64,000 nt of DNA from Begonia masoniana (lineage: Eukaryota; Streptophyta; Magnoliopsida; Cucurbitales; Begoniaceae), in contig CM039515.1 in NCBI GenBank assembly GCA_022432975.1, positions 19,595,554 through 19,659,553 of the forward strand. Direction: 5' to 3'. Positions 36,306 through 48,567 of the stretch are shown here, one piece after another; within the stretch, counting starts at the first letter, position 1; each line of letters begins with the position of its first letter. The position numbers and the translations under genes are program-made. The notes beneath the pieces were generated by a model. It had not been told where the DNA came from, made no database searches, and saw nothing but the letters and a program-made list of their open reading frames with translations.

Positions 36306-37404
36306 GTGTGGCTCCCGTATCTATAAGTGTATAAGCAGAAATACCACAGATCATAATTGTACCTGTTATGACTGTATGCTGCACCACATCCTTATCCTCC
36401 ATCAAAGCATAGACTCTTGGCGCTACTCTCCCACGATTTGGGTCTGGCGGCATAGGGCAATCTCTGACCATGTGTTCAACCTTGTCACATCTATAGCAAC
36501 GGCCAGAATATAATTTACATTCGCTATGGTGATTCTTCTAGCAGGTGGAACATAGATGAGCTAGAGGTCGTTTTCCTTTTCCTTGATCATCATTTGGATT
36601 GAAGGGTCTCTTCACACCTTTCTGTTGTTGTTGTGGTCCTCTATTCGATTGTGGTTGTCAACCTCTGCCCTGGCGCGGTGGTGGCTGAGTCTCTTTGATA
36701 AACTTCCTTGGCGGTTCACATTGTCCTTGTACTGTTAACTCAACTTCTTCCAATTCCAAAGTCTTAGCTGCCACTTCGGAATAGGGTATGTTATGGATTC
36801 CCGCAGTCTTCACTCCCTGGAAGAGGCTCAGCTTCAGTCCATGGACAAACTGGTAAATCTTGTCTTCCTCATCATCCACCAGATGGGGTGCAAACCTGGA
36901 CAAGGCCTCAAACTTACAGGTGTAGTCAGCCACAGAACCGGTTTGGCGCAGCTGCATAAACTCCATCTTTTTGCTGGCCTGAACCGCTCGGCTAAAATAC
37001 TTGTCATAAAAGGCCGTCTTGAACCACGCCCAAGTCATAGTTTCCGCATTCGTAGTACTCTGAATTGAGTCCCACCAATGCCTTGCACCCAATGCAAGAT
37101 GAAAAACAGCACATGTGACCTTTTCCCCTTCATCGACCTTGGCATACTTGAACATGTCCTCAATTGTCCGAATCCACTCTTCAGTATAAATAGGATCCGA
37201 ATCTTGACCATTGAATACTGGAGGTCGAAGGCGGTGAAAACGCTCGCTTCCATTGTCGTGAGTAGTATTTGAGCTAGAATTCCCTTGCCCATCTCTAGCA
37301 GCCACCCACTGCTCAATTTGGCGGGACTGACGAATAACCAACTCGGTTAGCTGAGCGATGGTGTTACTATTCTCATTGCTCTCTCTTTGTTGACCTCTTA
37401 CCAT
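36306..37404 (-). pseudogene. GypB gag and protease start, broken
   Basis: The start is the minus-strand ATG at 37404 (MVRGQQRESNENSN). A clean 249-residue frame to 36658 covers the capsid core: ARHWWDSIQ, AFYDKYFSRAVQASKK, SVADYTCKFEALSRF and VHGLKLSLFQGV. It then ends in a stop after PPRQGRG. Downstream are KGVKRPFNPND, CSTC (stop) HHSEC and a knuckle CYRCDKVEHMVRDC. The frame reaches the protease start VYALMEDKDVV and ISAYTLIDTGAT, where Cassandra-2 is inserted. The capsid part alone is intact enough to encode a Gag-only protein if transcribed. Confidence 0.88.
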
Positions 37405-37550
37405 TTTGAGATTCCTAAACAAGTAATCATAAACACATCTTAACGTAATGACATTACTAAAATCATAGACACTTACAGTTGTTAGAGTGTGCTCATGTGA
37501 CAATCTGTGCTGGAAGGCAGTCTGCAGAATCGATTTTAGAACCCGGTTTT

Positions 37551-37562
37551 GCTTTGATACCA
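37551..37562 (-). other. GypB primer-binding site
   Basis: The minus strand reads TGGTATCAAAGC, one G-to-A difference from the initiator methionine tRNA complement. It lies four bases inside the 5' LTR end. GypC has the same variant at 43845-43855. Confidence 0.88.
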
Positions 37563-37566
37563 TAAT

Positions 37567-40500
37567 TGTAACGACCCCATTAGGGCCGAGATTGATTCAT
37601 AACTTTCTTAGATTATTTACACTAAGTTTACTCTCTATATTTTTTTTTCTTTTAAATAGTACTCAAAGACAATGTCACATCTGATAAAAACTGAACCCTT
37701 CAAAAAAAAAAACTCGGCTCCCACATAAGACTATCGACACAGTCAGTCACAGAGTCGATCGACATGACTCAGACATCGGTTCCATAACGTGTTCGGGCAG
37801 AAGGAAAGTGCCCTCAGACCACTCGACTTCATCGATCGCGAGCTGCATGGATTTGCAGTCATCTACCGATAGGAACACATTCCCTGAATGTCACGTGCAC
37901 TCCGCGTGACTCAGTAGACGTCGCCAGTAGAAGGCATCATTCGATGGACACGAGCGTTTCACGTGACTCATGGACATCGCCCGGTAGAAGACCTCTACCG
38001 ATTAGTAAACGACAAAACATAATTACCCACATCATCCGATCACAAAACGACAAGACTTAATACTCACTTCTTCCGATAGCGATAACATAAACATCTACCG
38101 ATTAACGTGTGAATCACACGTGGCATAATAATCATCATCCGATAGAAGACCTCAACCGGTGAATAAGAAATTCCTAGCATCTGCCGATTGTAATAATCAG
38201 CATCTACCGATTGACATGTGCATCGCATGTGACATATAAGCATCATCCGATAGAAGACCTCTACTAGTGAATGAGAAATTCCTAGCATCTGCCGATAGTA
38301 ATAATCAGCATCTATCCGATTGACATGTGCATCGCACGTGACATATAAGCATCATCCGATAGAAGACCTCTACCGGTGAATAAGAAATTCCTAGCATCTG
38401 CCGATAATTCCTAGCATCTGCCGATAGTAATAATCAGCATCTACCGATTGACATGTGCATCGCACGTGACATATAAGCATCATCCGATAGAAGACCTCAA
38501 CCGGTGAATAAGAAATTCCTAGCATCTGCCGATTGTAATAATCAGCATCTACCGATTGACATGTGCATCGCACGTGACATATAAGCATCATCCGATAGAA
38601 GACCTCTACCGGTGAATAAGAAATTTCTAGCATCTGCCGATAGTTATAATCAGCATCTACCGATTGACATGTGCATCGCATGTGACATATAAGCATCATC
38701 CGATAGAAGACCTCTACTAGTGAATAAGAAATTCCTAGCATCTGCCGATAGTAATAATCAGCATCTACCGATTGACATGTGCATCGCACGTGACATATAA
38801 GCATCATCCGATAGAAGACCTCTACCGGTGAATAAGAAATTCCTAGCATCTGCCGATAGTAATAATCAGCATCTACCGATTGACATGTGCATCGCACGTG
38901 ACATATAAGCATCATCCGATAGAAGACCTCTACCGGTGAATAAGAAATTCCTAGCATCTGCCGATAGTAATAATCAGCATCTACCGATTGACATGTGCAT
39001 CGCACGTGACATATAAGCATCATCCGATAGAAGACCTCTACCGGTGAATAAGAAATTCCTAGCATCTGCCGATAGTAATAATCAGCATCTACCGATTGAC
39101 ATGTGCATCGCACGTGACATATAAGCATCATCCGATAGAAGACCTCTACCGGTGAATAAGAAATTCCTAGCATCTGCCGATAGTAATAATCAGCATCTAC
39201 CGATTGACATGTGCATCGCACGTGACATATAAGCATCATCCGATAGAAGACCTCTACCGGTGAATAAGAAATTCCTAGCATCTGCCGATAGTAATAATCA
39301 GCATCTACCGATTGACATGTGCATCGCACGTGACATATAAGCATCATCCGATAGAAGACCTCTACCGGTGAATAAGAAATTCCTAGCATCTGCCGATAGT
39401 AATAATCAGCATCTACCGATTGACATGTGCATCGCACGTGACATATAAGCATCATCCGATAGAAGACCTCTACCGGTGAATAAGAAATTCCTAGCATCTG
39501 CCGATTGTAATAATCAGCATCTACCGATTGACATGTGCATCGCACGTGACATATAAGCATCATCCGATAGAAGACCTCTACCGGTGAATAAGAAATTCCT
39601 AGCATCTGCCGATAGTAATAATCAGCATCTACCGATTGACATGTGCATCGCACGTGACATATAAGCATCATCCGATAGAAGACCTCTACCGGTGAATAAG
39701 AAATTCCTAGCATCTGCCGATAGTAATAATCAGCATCTACCGATTGACATGTGCATCGCACGTGACATATAAGCATCATCCGATAGAAGACCTCTACCGG
39801 TGAATAAGAAATTCCTAGCATCTGCCGATAGTAATAATCAGCATCTACCGATTGACATGTGCATCGCACGTGACATATAAGCATCATCCGATAGAAGACC
39901 TCTACCGGTGAATAAGAAATTCCTAGCATCTGCCGATAGTAATAATCAGCATCTACCGATTGACATGTGCATCGCACGTGACATATAAGCATCATCCGAT
40001 AGAAGACCTCTACCGGTGAATAAGAAATTCCTAGCATCTGCCGATAGTAATAATCAGCATCTACCGATTGACATGTGCATCGCACGTGACATATAAGCAT
40101 CATCCGATAGAAGACCTCTACCGGTGAATAAGAAATTCCTAGCATCTGCCGATAGTAATAATCAGCATCTACCGATTGACATGTGCATCGCATGTGACAT
40201 ATAAGCATCATCCGATAGAAGACCTCTACCGGTGAATAAGAAATTCCTAGCATCTGCCGATAGTAATAATCAGCATCTACCGATTGACATGTGCATCGCA
40301 CGTGACATATAAGCATCATCCGATAGAAGACCTCTACCGGTGAATAAGAAATTCCTAGCATCTGCCGATAGTAATAATCAGCATCTACCGATTGACATGT
40401 GCATCCTCACATCTCACCACTCGATGCCAACATCTACGAAACAAGACATCCTGACTTTCACATACTTCAACTTGACTAAAATAAGACTGCACAGGTATAA

Positions 40501-42292
40501 ATCATAGACTCATCCAGAATACGTGTAGCGGAAGACTTAAATAAAACATAAATCATTTTATCTCCTCATGATCATTCTTAAACTTAGAAATCAAGTCAGA
40601 CAAATCCCAAAATCTGTCACCTGAGCACATCCAGTAATCGGTCTTAGACATCCTCACTGCGATAGAAGACCTCTACCGGTGAATAAGAAATTCCTAGCAT
40701 CTGCCGATAGTAATAATCACCATCTATCGATGACAACATCTACGAAACAAGACATCCTGACTTTCACATACTTCAACTTGACTAAAATAAGACTGCACAG
40801 GTATAAATCATAGACTCATCCAGAATACGTGTAGCGGAAGACTTAAATAAAACATAAATCATTTTATCTCCTCATGATCATTCTTAAACTTAGAAATCAA
40901 GTCAGACAAATCCCAAAATCTGTCACCTGAGCACCATCCAGTAATCGGTCTTAGACATCCTCACTGAATTTGGAATCCTCACCTCGAAGTTCTTCACCTA
41001 CATCATAAGGTTTAAACTATAAGCCTAATGCTTAGTAAGGAGTGCAATACTAACATGTATGCATGAATGCACAGTTGAAAAGAACACATTTACATAATCA
41101 TTTCTCATTACATTCTTGTTCATGTTCTTGTTCATCGTTTACATCACATTCTTGTTCATCATTTACATCATGTGGATTAAGGGAGGATTTCTGTTGAAAA
41201 GGGGGTTGACAAGGAAAGTGTACATAGTCCTTTGCGGGCCGTATTCATGGTCCTCCTTTTGGACAGTGACATACACCAAACCGCCCCCAACCCTCTCTTA
41301 ATCCTTGTTACATAAGTTTCATGTTCATATCTTGATCGTGAAGGAAAACATGCACTTAAAACATTTTCATATGCTTGAAAAGGAAAACAATCGTGAAGCA
41401 TGAGTATGAGTACTCTCATTTCATCAGACTAAAAGGACAGCTCATTTATTTATCAAAAGGTCATACTATCAACTCGAGTATCATAACCAAACAGACAATA
41501 GCACAGATAACCTTTAAACATTATAGACATCATCTACCCAGTACTCTTGTGATGTAGGGCCTTAATGGCCGGGAATCTTACTCACTCACTTACCTGTTTT
41601 CCCTTAGCAACTTGAGCACTTCACCTCAGATTTTTCTTCACCTAAAACATTTCACATTACAGAGTTAAAACAAAATCCTAAAAGTTCTAACCAAAAATCA
41701 TCCTAGAATCTAACGTACATGTATTCCTAAGTTCTTTAGTCGAGCACTTTATGTGCGTAGATCAAGTTTCCAGAACCTAAAATGCCCAGATTCAACCTAG
41801 CAACTAAACACAGTCAGTTATCTTAATGTCCATAATTGAATCGAAAATGCCATTACTAAATGCAGATTATAAATGCTACTACAATAACTCTGCCATTGAA
41901 GAATCCGAAACATCAAGTTCTAGCTGAAAACAAAGCCCTAAGTAACTAACCAGCAGCTACATTGTCTAAGCCTTACCTAGAGCGTGGATTGTCGTGGTGG
42001 AGACTGAAGAACTGGTCACCGACAAAGGAGTCGCTGGCAAAGAGAAGGAGAGCTCTGGAGGTTGAGAAATCGCAGAAGGAAAGTGTCGGCTACAATGGGA
42101 TTTTAGTGAGGTTTAAGGATTTCCATTTTCTATTTATATCGATTGAAATCCATCTTATTTACAATTCTGTCATCACACAAATAAAATCAATTAAGCTTTG
42201 GCATATAAATTCGAAATTGTAAAGGTTAATGGTGGAGGTGACAGTTAAAGCTGTTAAGAAAAATACCTGGCCGAACATTGTCGGGTGTTACA
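37567..42292 (-). repeat. GypB 5' LTR (right), with expanded 108-bp array
   Basis: At 4726 bp it is almost twice the left LTR. The extra length is the 108-bp array (about 38090-40410) plus a 306-bp tandem duplication (40428-40733 and 40734 onward) that includes GACATCCTGACTTTCACATA and GTGTAGCGGAAGAC. It ends TCGGGTGTTACA at 42292. Confidence 0.92.
38090..40410. repeat. 108-bp tandem array, about 21 copies
   Basis: Each unit carries AATCAGCATCTACCGATTG, ACATGTGCATCGCACGTGAC, AAGCATCATCCGATAGAAG and TCTACCGGTGAATAAG. Because 108 is a multiple of three and the unit has no stop in one minus frame, a 656-codon open frame (40361-38391) runs through it. I regard that frame as a repeat artefact rather than a gene. 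Central copies are almost identical and edge copies are diverged, as expected for unequal exchange. Confidence 0.96.
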
Positions 42293-43280
42293 ATACTAGT
42301 CGCTTTAACCCCTAATCACGTCTTCCAATTTAAAGTGCTAAACTTTTTCGCATTAGTTAATGTGTTTAGGTTTTTCAGCTCTTTCTAACTCTTATGTTTT
42401 AGCTTCACAATCTCTAATCAAGAAACACCAAATGTCTGACGTGTCTACTACTCGTCGATCATTCTTAACTTCTCTAAGTCTCCAAATTCACTAACTCCCA
42501 ACTTCGAGCAAATCTCCTTATTTCCTTCATCGATATCGATCGATATGGACACCCCGATGTAATCACTCAGATTTTTACATCCACGACTTTGTATTGATTC
42601 ATCCCATCCTCCAAGGTTACGGCGGTAATGGCCCCACCCCATATCCTCTCAACAATTAATTCAAGTTAAACTCTCGAATACTATCCTCGTCTAGACACTC
42701 TCACTACACGCGAATCCGAAACATACTAGTTCTGCGATACTCCCTTATCCTGTTAAATACACTAATAGTATCTCAATGATTTAGGGTATCCATCAATAAG
42801 TTTATACTTTAGTTTTCATCTTTCTCTTTGATTAGTCTTATCCTAGAACTCCAAGGGTTTGTCAACTAGGTCCAGTCCCTATCTATTTAAAGGTTATTTC
42901 TCATAGGTTGTATTCCTCTAGGTTGGGCTAATCCTATTACCGCATAACTCTCTTTCTATAAGGTCTATGTCATCCTGTATTTAACCTACAGTCTTCTCGT
43001 CGGATTTCACTTAGGAATCCTTCTTACCCAACTCCTAGTATTCCCTTTTTCCTTTATTTTCCAACCTACTTTGATCTATCGCACGATTATTACGGTCAAA
43101 TCCTTGTTCTATACTACATCTTCACTCTAATGTTTTAACTCCATTAACTGTTGAGATAAAACTCTACCTGAAACAGCTGAAGGTTGGGCGGTTTCCTTCT
43201 CTCCGGTTAGGGCAAGCATCTTCGGTGTAACGTTTTTCTAATCTTTGCCTGATTGGTCTCTTCCTGGCTTCGGGCAATCC
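42293..43280 (-). other. GypC internal region, right of GypB
   Basis: This is a non-coding or highly degenerate stretch. The only recognisable part is at its right end (about 43210-43280), where the minus strand continues the gag tail into a protease-start-like MLALTGEKE. No RT or integrase motif is seen. Confidence 0.55.
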
Positions 43281-43720
43281 TTGACATAGTGGTCAATCCC
43301 ATCGCATCGAAAGCACCAATCTGTGTCTAATCTGCGATCGCCATAATGTTCCTTCTAGCAATTAGGACACTGGGATTTTCGCAAAGTTCCTTGTGCCTGT
43401 TTCCCATTACCCCGGCCATTCCTCCCCTCATACGACCTTTTAACACCTCTTTGTTGCTTTTCCTCTACTGGGTGCGATTGAAATTTCATGCGAAACCTAT
43501 CCATGCCGTGCTTACTAGGAGTAATCACCGCTTGGGCTCTAAGGCCCTCTCGGTTTATCAATGCTTCAAGCTGGCGGGATTGCCAATCTACATGTTGCGC
43601 GTGTCGGTCTAGATGTTGAGCTTGTTTGGCAACAACACCCCTCAAAAGATCTATGGTGTCGTCCCTCGCATCCCTATCGTTATCTTTACGAACCTTTTTT
43701 TTTTGAAATCCTATAAAAAT
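43281..43720 (-). pseudogene. GypC gag remnant (N-terminus fused to zinc-knuckle tail)
   Basis: The minus frame reads RDARDDTIDLLRGVVAKQA, then a QHLDRHAQHVDWQSRQLEAL stretch, then directly a basic GVKRSYEGRNGRGNG linker. CPNC and a CCHC knuckle CFRCDGIDHYVKDC follow. The capsid core that normally separates these parts is missing, which implies an internal deletion of several hundred bases. Together with the lack of pol this makes GypC non-autonomous. Confidence 0.75.
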
Positions 43721-43859
43721 TGACGAACAACAAATCTAAGAAATCCAAAAGAAAACTTAAAAACGTACTTACAGTTGAAGAAGGATGTCCGCGTAGTGGC
43801 TGTGCAGTCGAGCAGTCTACAGAACCTATTTTAAAACCCGAAAACTTTGATACCATAAT

Positions 43860-46561
43860 TGTAACGAACCCAGTTCCTATCCCTTAATTTCCTGTAAAAA
43901 TTTTCATTTTCTTTGGACCTTAAGTAAATCTTAACTTTGAAAGCTTTAAATTAAAGCCCTAAAATTGTTCGAAATATTTGGAGAAATTTTTTAGAGAAAA
44001 CCATTCGAGCAAATCAATATAACTAAGAATTTAAAATCAGCAGAAGACCATTGGCAAAGGGGTAAAATTGCCCGAACCAGCAAAATAAAACAGGCGATCA
44101 ATCGCCCCTTCAACAGGCGATTGATCGCCCCATCATCAGTCGATCGATCGGCCAGCGTTTTGTTTCCAGAATGCATGACCTGCTAGCCGATCGATTGCCC
44201 CTTTTCTGGCGATCGATTGGCTAACGCTCTGGAATTTCTTCCAGAGCTTAGCCAGCAAGGGCGCCGATCGATCGCCCTCCCTGGCGATCGATCGGCAAAC
44301 TCTCTCAATTTTGAAATCCAGAGAGTTACCCATCTTTCTTCTTCCTCCATTCCATCTGCACAACACACACATCACAATTTTCTCCCTTCATCAACTTACT
44401 TCTAAACACGTTTCATAACAAACACTTCAACATAATTCACTCTTAGCCTCATTCATCCCTCAATTCATCAATCACCCAAAACATACTTGAAACGTATTTA
44501 AAATATAGTAAAATTTCGTGAAAACGAACTGCGTGGATCAGTTTGAAAACTAAACAATTCTCCACGCCTAAAAGAAATCACCAAGCAATTCTAGAAAACT
44601 CTAAAATCATCAATGACCATCATTTGCAGCAGAATACTAACATTCACACGTAATTTGCTCAAAAGTTAACCCATCATTGAAATTCATCAAAACGTATCCA
44701 TTATCAACATCAAAATTCAAGTTAAACTCTACGTCAACTTAAACGTAATAACTACACCCTTCCTACCATGAGCCCCCCAATACCTTTGCGTCCTTTCTCC
44801 TGCGGGTCATAATTCGCACAGACTACGCCAGTGCACTCCCACGGGCATCCTCCTTCAATCCGTGCATTCATCTAGTAGAGGGATGTATTCCTCACCTGTA
44901 TCAAAATCACCTACACCACAGAGACATTCTATGAGCTAAAGGCTCAGTAAATCTCTTAAATGAAAATGCATACTGTGCATATGTAGTTCGTAAATCATGT
45001 AATTCATTTCATTCATTACATTACATTACATTAGAAGATGTCACCGAGGTCTAACTCTCACCAGATTGAGAGGGCACGTTTATCGGTTAGACAGCTCTTT
45101 CCATCTACCGGGTGGAAAACATGCTTCACCTACTGGACAGCCATGTCTGAACCCCACCCCGTCGTGACCGGAATTACGTGCATTCGTTTCTTTTCATTAA
45201 TTCATTTATTTTCATAAAGCACGTGTAGAAACACATTTTCATGCTATTTTGAAAGAGCGTGATGCATGTACAGTTAATATTGCACAATATATAGCTAACA
45301 TAGAAAAATCAATAAATCTTAGAAAACACACTACGACATATACACCTAATTACCCAACCACTTATTCTAAAACTACAAAATTCATCAATATCCTCAATCA
45401 TGTCAAACTCTTGGTGTAGGCCAAATCGGCCAGACAAAGCACGAAGACTTACCTGTCGTCCTTAGTGAGCCAAGTACAGTTTGTAAGCTTCGTTTACCTA
45501 GAACATTTCACAACTGTCGTTATTAGAAGCGGTCCTAAATAATTGAATTCCAAAGCTAACGAAACTCCAATCTAAAGGAAACTTCCTAAAACACTTATTT
45601 AACCTCTCTCGAGCATTTAATCGAGCAATTCGCGCTCACAAATTCTACAACCTAGCTTAATGGAAATCTATATCGTTCAATCACTGATTTCAACCTAACT
45701 ATCGATGAAAACTCATAATCTATTATCGTAAGTCAATAATACAGTAAACCTAACAATTTCCAACATAAACCTATAATTTACCAAAACCCTAAACGAAAAC
45801 CCTAACCGTTTCCAACCCTAAAGCTAGGAAACTAATGGTCAAGAGTAAGCATATCATACCTAGGGCTTGATTGCAAAAGAAAAACTGGAAGAAAATCGGA
45901 CAACGGAGGAGAGGAGGGATCGACGTGAAGGAAATGGAAATCGGAGGGAGAGAGAGGCATTTCCTCTCTGTGAAATTGTGAAACATAATGGAGAAAAAGG
46001 GGCATTAGTTTTTATTTAATATTTTTTTTCTTCTTAAATTACCTTTTTGCCCTTTTTCTGAATCGTTTACTTATCTCGTTATTTCTCCTATCTATTTGGT
46101 TTCTTTCGAAATTTTCTTATTTCACCAAACATTGCAATTTACTCCTAGGGTTCTAACAAAACTTCTCGTTCGTAAAACGGGTTTAATTTACTTTTTTACG
46201 AATTAAACACTATAAGGTTAAAAACAGAAACCCGAGCGTCACTCTATCGATTTGGATTTCTGACATTTCCTTGTTTCTTTTAAAATATATACAAATCATT
46301 AGGGCTCTAATAAAACCTTCCGTTTATAAAACGGACTTATTTTGCTATAATTACAAAAATACCCATATATTACGAGAAATATCTAAAACTCGTAAAATTG
46401 ACACTATATCTCCAAAAATTCTCTTATTCCTCCTAATCACTTCAATTCACCCGCATAGTTCTAATAAAACCTCTCGTTCGCAAAAAGGGCTAATTTCCCA
46501 ATATTACGAAATTGCCATTACATAGAGGAATTTCTAAAGTCCTGTAAAGCCGGGTATTACA
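43860..46561 (-). repeat. GypC 5' LTR (right)
   Basis: The 2702-bp LTR starts TGTAACGAACCCAG and ends GGGTATTACA. It contains a longer cluster of GATCGATCG palindromes (44090-44305) than the left LTR, which accounts for most of the ~100-bp length difference. Confidence 0.9.
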
Positions 46562-46566
46562 AGTAG

Positions 46567-48529
46567 CAATGTTTGAAGGACCAAAAAGGTCCATATGAAG
46601 TAGTTGTAGAGGCTTGGAAGTTGTGACAACATTCTTTGAGGCAAAAGAGCTTTTGGTTTGCTTGCCCATTTGACAAGCATAACAAACTCTATCCTTCTCA
46701 AAGGATATTTTTGGAAGTCCTCTAACTAGATTATTCTTAGAAATCTTAGCTAAGATATTCATATCTACATGTCATAATCTTCTATGCCAAGACTAATTAT
46801 CATTCAAAGAATTCACAGCAAAACATTTTTAATCAAAGCATTCAATATTGTCTAAATCAATCGTGTACACATTTTCTTCTCTATAGCCAACAAACAAAAT
46901 TTTACTACTTGAGCTATTTTTAATTACACATGATTTTGATTCAAAAATAACTTTATATTCTTTATCACACAATTGACTAATGCTTAGCAAATTATGTTTT
47001 AAACCTTTAACTAATAAAACATTCTCAATTATAGGGTTAGTGTCGATACCTATTTTACCAATGCCAACTATTTTCTCTTTTTGATTTTCATCAAAAGTGA
47101 CGTTTTCTTTCTTTTTGTTGACATAGAAAAACTTGGAGGAGTCTCCCGTCATATGTCTTGAGCATCCGCTATCAAGAGACCTATAAGTTCTTCACGGGAG
47201 AGCTCACAACCTACAAGAAAGATAATCACGTAATCTTCTTTGGTACCTAAATTTTTTGGGTTCTAGTGTTAGGTTTCGGTTCCCTTAACAACCCATTGTA
47301 ACTTACCAAATGATTTAAGATTGTTAAATTTTAATGGACATACAAACGATTTATGGCCTACTTCATTACATGTATGACATGTAGATGGTTTGACGAAAAA
47401 GTTTTTGTATACTTTCTTTTTATTAAACTTTTCGTAATCAATTCTGGCCTTATCAAATGTTACTCTTTGATTTTCTAAGAGCATATTCAAGTTCTTGCTT
47501 CCATTAGTGAATTTTAAAATTATATCATTCAAACTATCATTTTTAGCCTTGAATTCACTAATTTCTATTTCATGCAAGTTAATCTCCTTAGCATGCTTTT
47601 CAATCAAGTTTGCATTTTTCTTCTTTAATAAGTTATATTTAAACTTAAGCATGTCATATTGTTTAACTAAGTCATTAAAGGCATCAATTAGATCGTCATC
47701 ACCATTATCACTATCACTAGAAGAATCACTAACCTCATTCTCCTTGGCCATGAAACACAAGTTGGCCATTTCCTCGTCTTCGGAGGAGGTGTTGCTCTCG
47801 CTATCATCCCACGTTGCTTTCACTGGCTCTCTTCTTGAACCTTTTAGAAGCTTTCTTAGCTTGAGGACATTTAGCCTTGATGTGTCCCAACTTCCCGCAC
47901 TCAAAGTAAGTGATCTCCTTTTCCTTTTGAGACTTGTCTCCCTTTGAGAACCTCCTACCTTGCATCCTCTTCTGTTTGAGAAATTTGCTGAATTTTCTCG
48001 TGATGAATGCAATCTCCTCGTCATCCTCTTCTTGTTTGAACTCTTCATGTTTGCTCAACGAGGCTTTGAGAACAATGTCTTTTCTTTTGGAGACTTCTTT
48101 TTCCATGAGATCTGCCTTCTCATTGGCTTTCATTATTATCTCATATGTCATGAGAGAGCCAATGAGTTCTTCTAGCTTGAGAACCTTGAGATTCCTATCT
48201 TTTTGAATGGCTGTCACCTTGGGTTACCATCCTCTCGATAGACACCTAAGAATCTTTCTTACTAATTTTTCATTTAGGTACGTTCTACCAAGTACTTTCA
48301 AACTATTAGTAATGTTAGTAAAACGAGTAAACATTGAACTAATAGATTCATCCCTTTTCCATAGAGAATAATTCATATTCGTGCACTAAAATACTCATTT
48401 TACTTGATTTGTTTCTTCATGAGTTATTTCAAGTAAACTCCAAATCTCGAACGCACTATCATACCGTTGTACCCTATTAAATTCATCTCTATTTAGAACA
48501 CAATACAAAGTGTTGATTGCCTTAACATT
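46567..48529 (-). pseudogene. Sirevirus gag, protease and integrase N-terminus, broken
   Basis: The minus strand from 48529 encodes gag starting mid-protein (AINTLYCVLNRDEFNRV, then SAFEIWSLLEITHEET), so its N-terminus is gone. A zinc motif follows in which the first Cys is lost (YFECGKLGHIKAKC). Then come an acidic stretch WDDSESNTSSEDEEMANLCF, a coiled-coil region with LKFKYNLLKKKNANLIEKHA, and a second knuckle CHTCNEVGHKSFVC (near 47365). Protease remnants follow (47152-46829: MTGDSSKFFYV, then VKGLKHNLLSISQLCDK). The integrase N-terminus has CYACQMGKQTKSSF and the first catalytic Asp in LLHMDLFGPS. GypC cuts the integrase at 46562. Frames shift several times. Confidence 0.88.
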
Positions 48530-48567
48530 CAAAAACACATTAATCTTAAACTCATTTTTAGTTAACA
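48530..48567 (-). repeat. Stub of Sirevirus 5' LTR
   Basis: The minus strand begins TGTTAACTAAAAATGAG and matches the first ~38 bp of the 3' LTR. It then switches to gag codons at TTTTTGAATG. The GAAGA duplication follows at 48568-48572, so the outer end is genuine and the loss is internal. Confidence 0.85.

Larger units (their letters stand above)
29562..42292 (-). mobile_element. GypB: Ty3-gypsy (Tekay/Del-like) element nested in GypC
   Basis: LTRs are 29562-32111 and 37567-42292, both beginning TGTAACGAMCYCATTAGGGC and ending TGTCGGGTGTTACA. The ATACT duplication is perfect (29557-29561, 42293-42297). The primer site is on the minus strand at 37551-37562 (TGGTATCAAAGC), and a purine tract follows the left LTR at 32112-32124. 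The right LTR is 2.2 kb longer because of a 108-bp array. Gag and pol are present on the minus strand but broken. Cassandra-2 sits in the protease. Confidence 0.93.
25282..46561 (-). mobile_element. GypC: gypsy element with little or no pol, host of GypB
   Basis: LTRs are 25282-27879 and 43860-46561, both beginning TGTAACRAACCCAGTTCC. The primer site is on the minus strand at 43845-43855 (TGGTATCAAAG, one change from iMet). Flanks ACTAG (25277-25281) and AGTAG (46562-46566) are a duplication with one mismatch. The left LTR end has decayed to GGTGTTATA. The internal region outside GypB totals only about 3.2 kb. It contains gag termini and a protease start but no recognisable RT or integrase. 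It is inserted in the Sirevirus integrase. Confidence 0.88.
13406..48567 (-). mobile_element. Sirevirus-like Ty1-copia element (host of Lard1, GypC, GypB, Cassandra-2)
   Basis: This is a minus-strand copia element spanning 35 kb because of nested insertions. The flanking duplication GAAGA (13401-13405 and 48568-48572) is perfect. The 3' LTR is complete, but the 5' LTR is reduced to a ~38-bp stub fused to gag. Domain order on the minus strand is gag (two zinc motifs), protease, integrase, RT, RNase H, an extra ORF, 3' LTR; this gives Ty1-copia order and Sirevirus style. Diagnostic matches include SHLNAIKRIFKYLCGTYDLG, GYSDSDYAG, SRTKHIEIRYHF and the KHNLLSISQLCDK protease tail. It sits in the gag of GypD. 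Confidence 0.9.

Noticed and set aside
38391..40361. A 656-residue repetitive cysteine-containing protein on the minus strand
   Set aside because: It is generated by a 108-bp tandem array inside an LTR. The sister LTR has only about four units, and the unit length is a multiple of three without stops in that frame.
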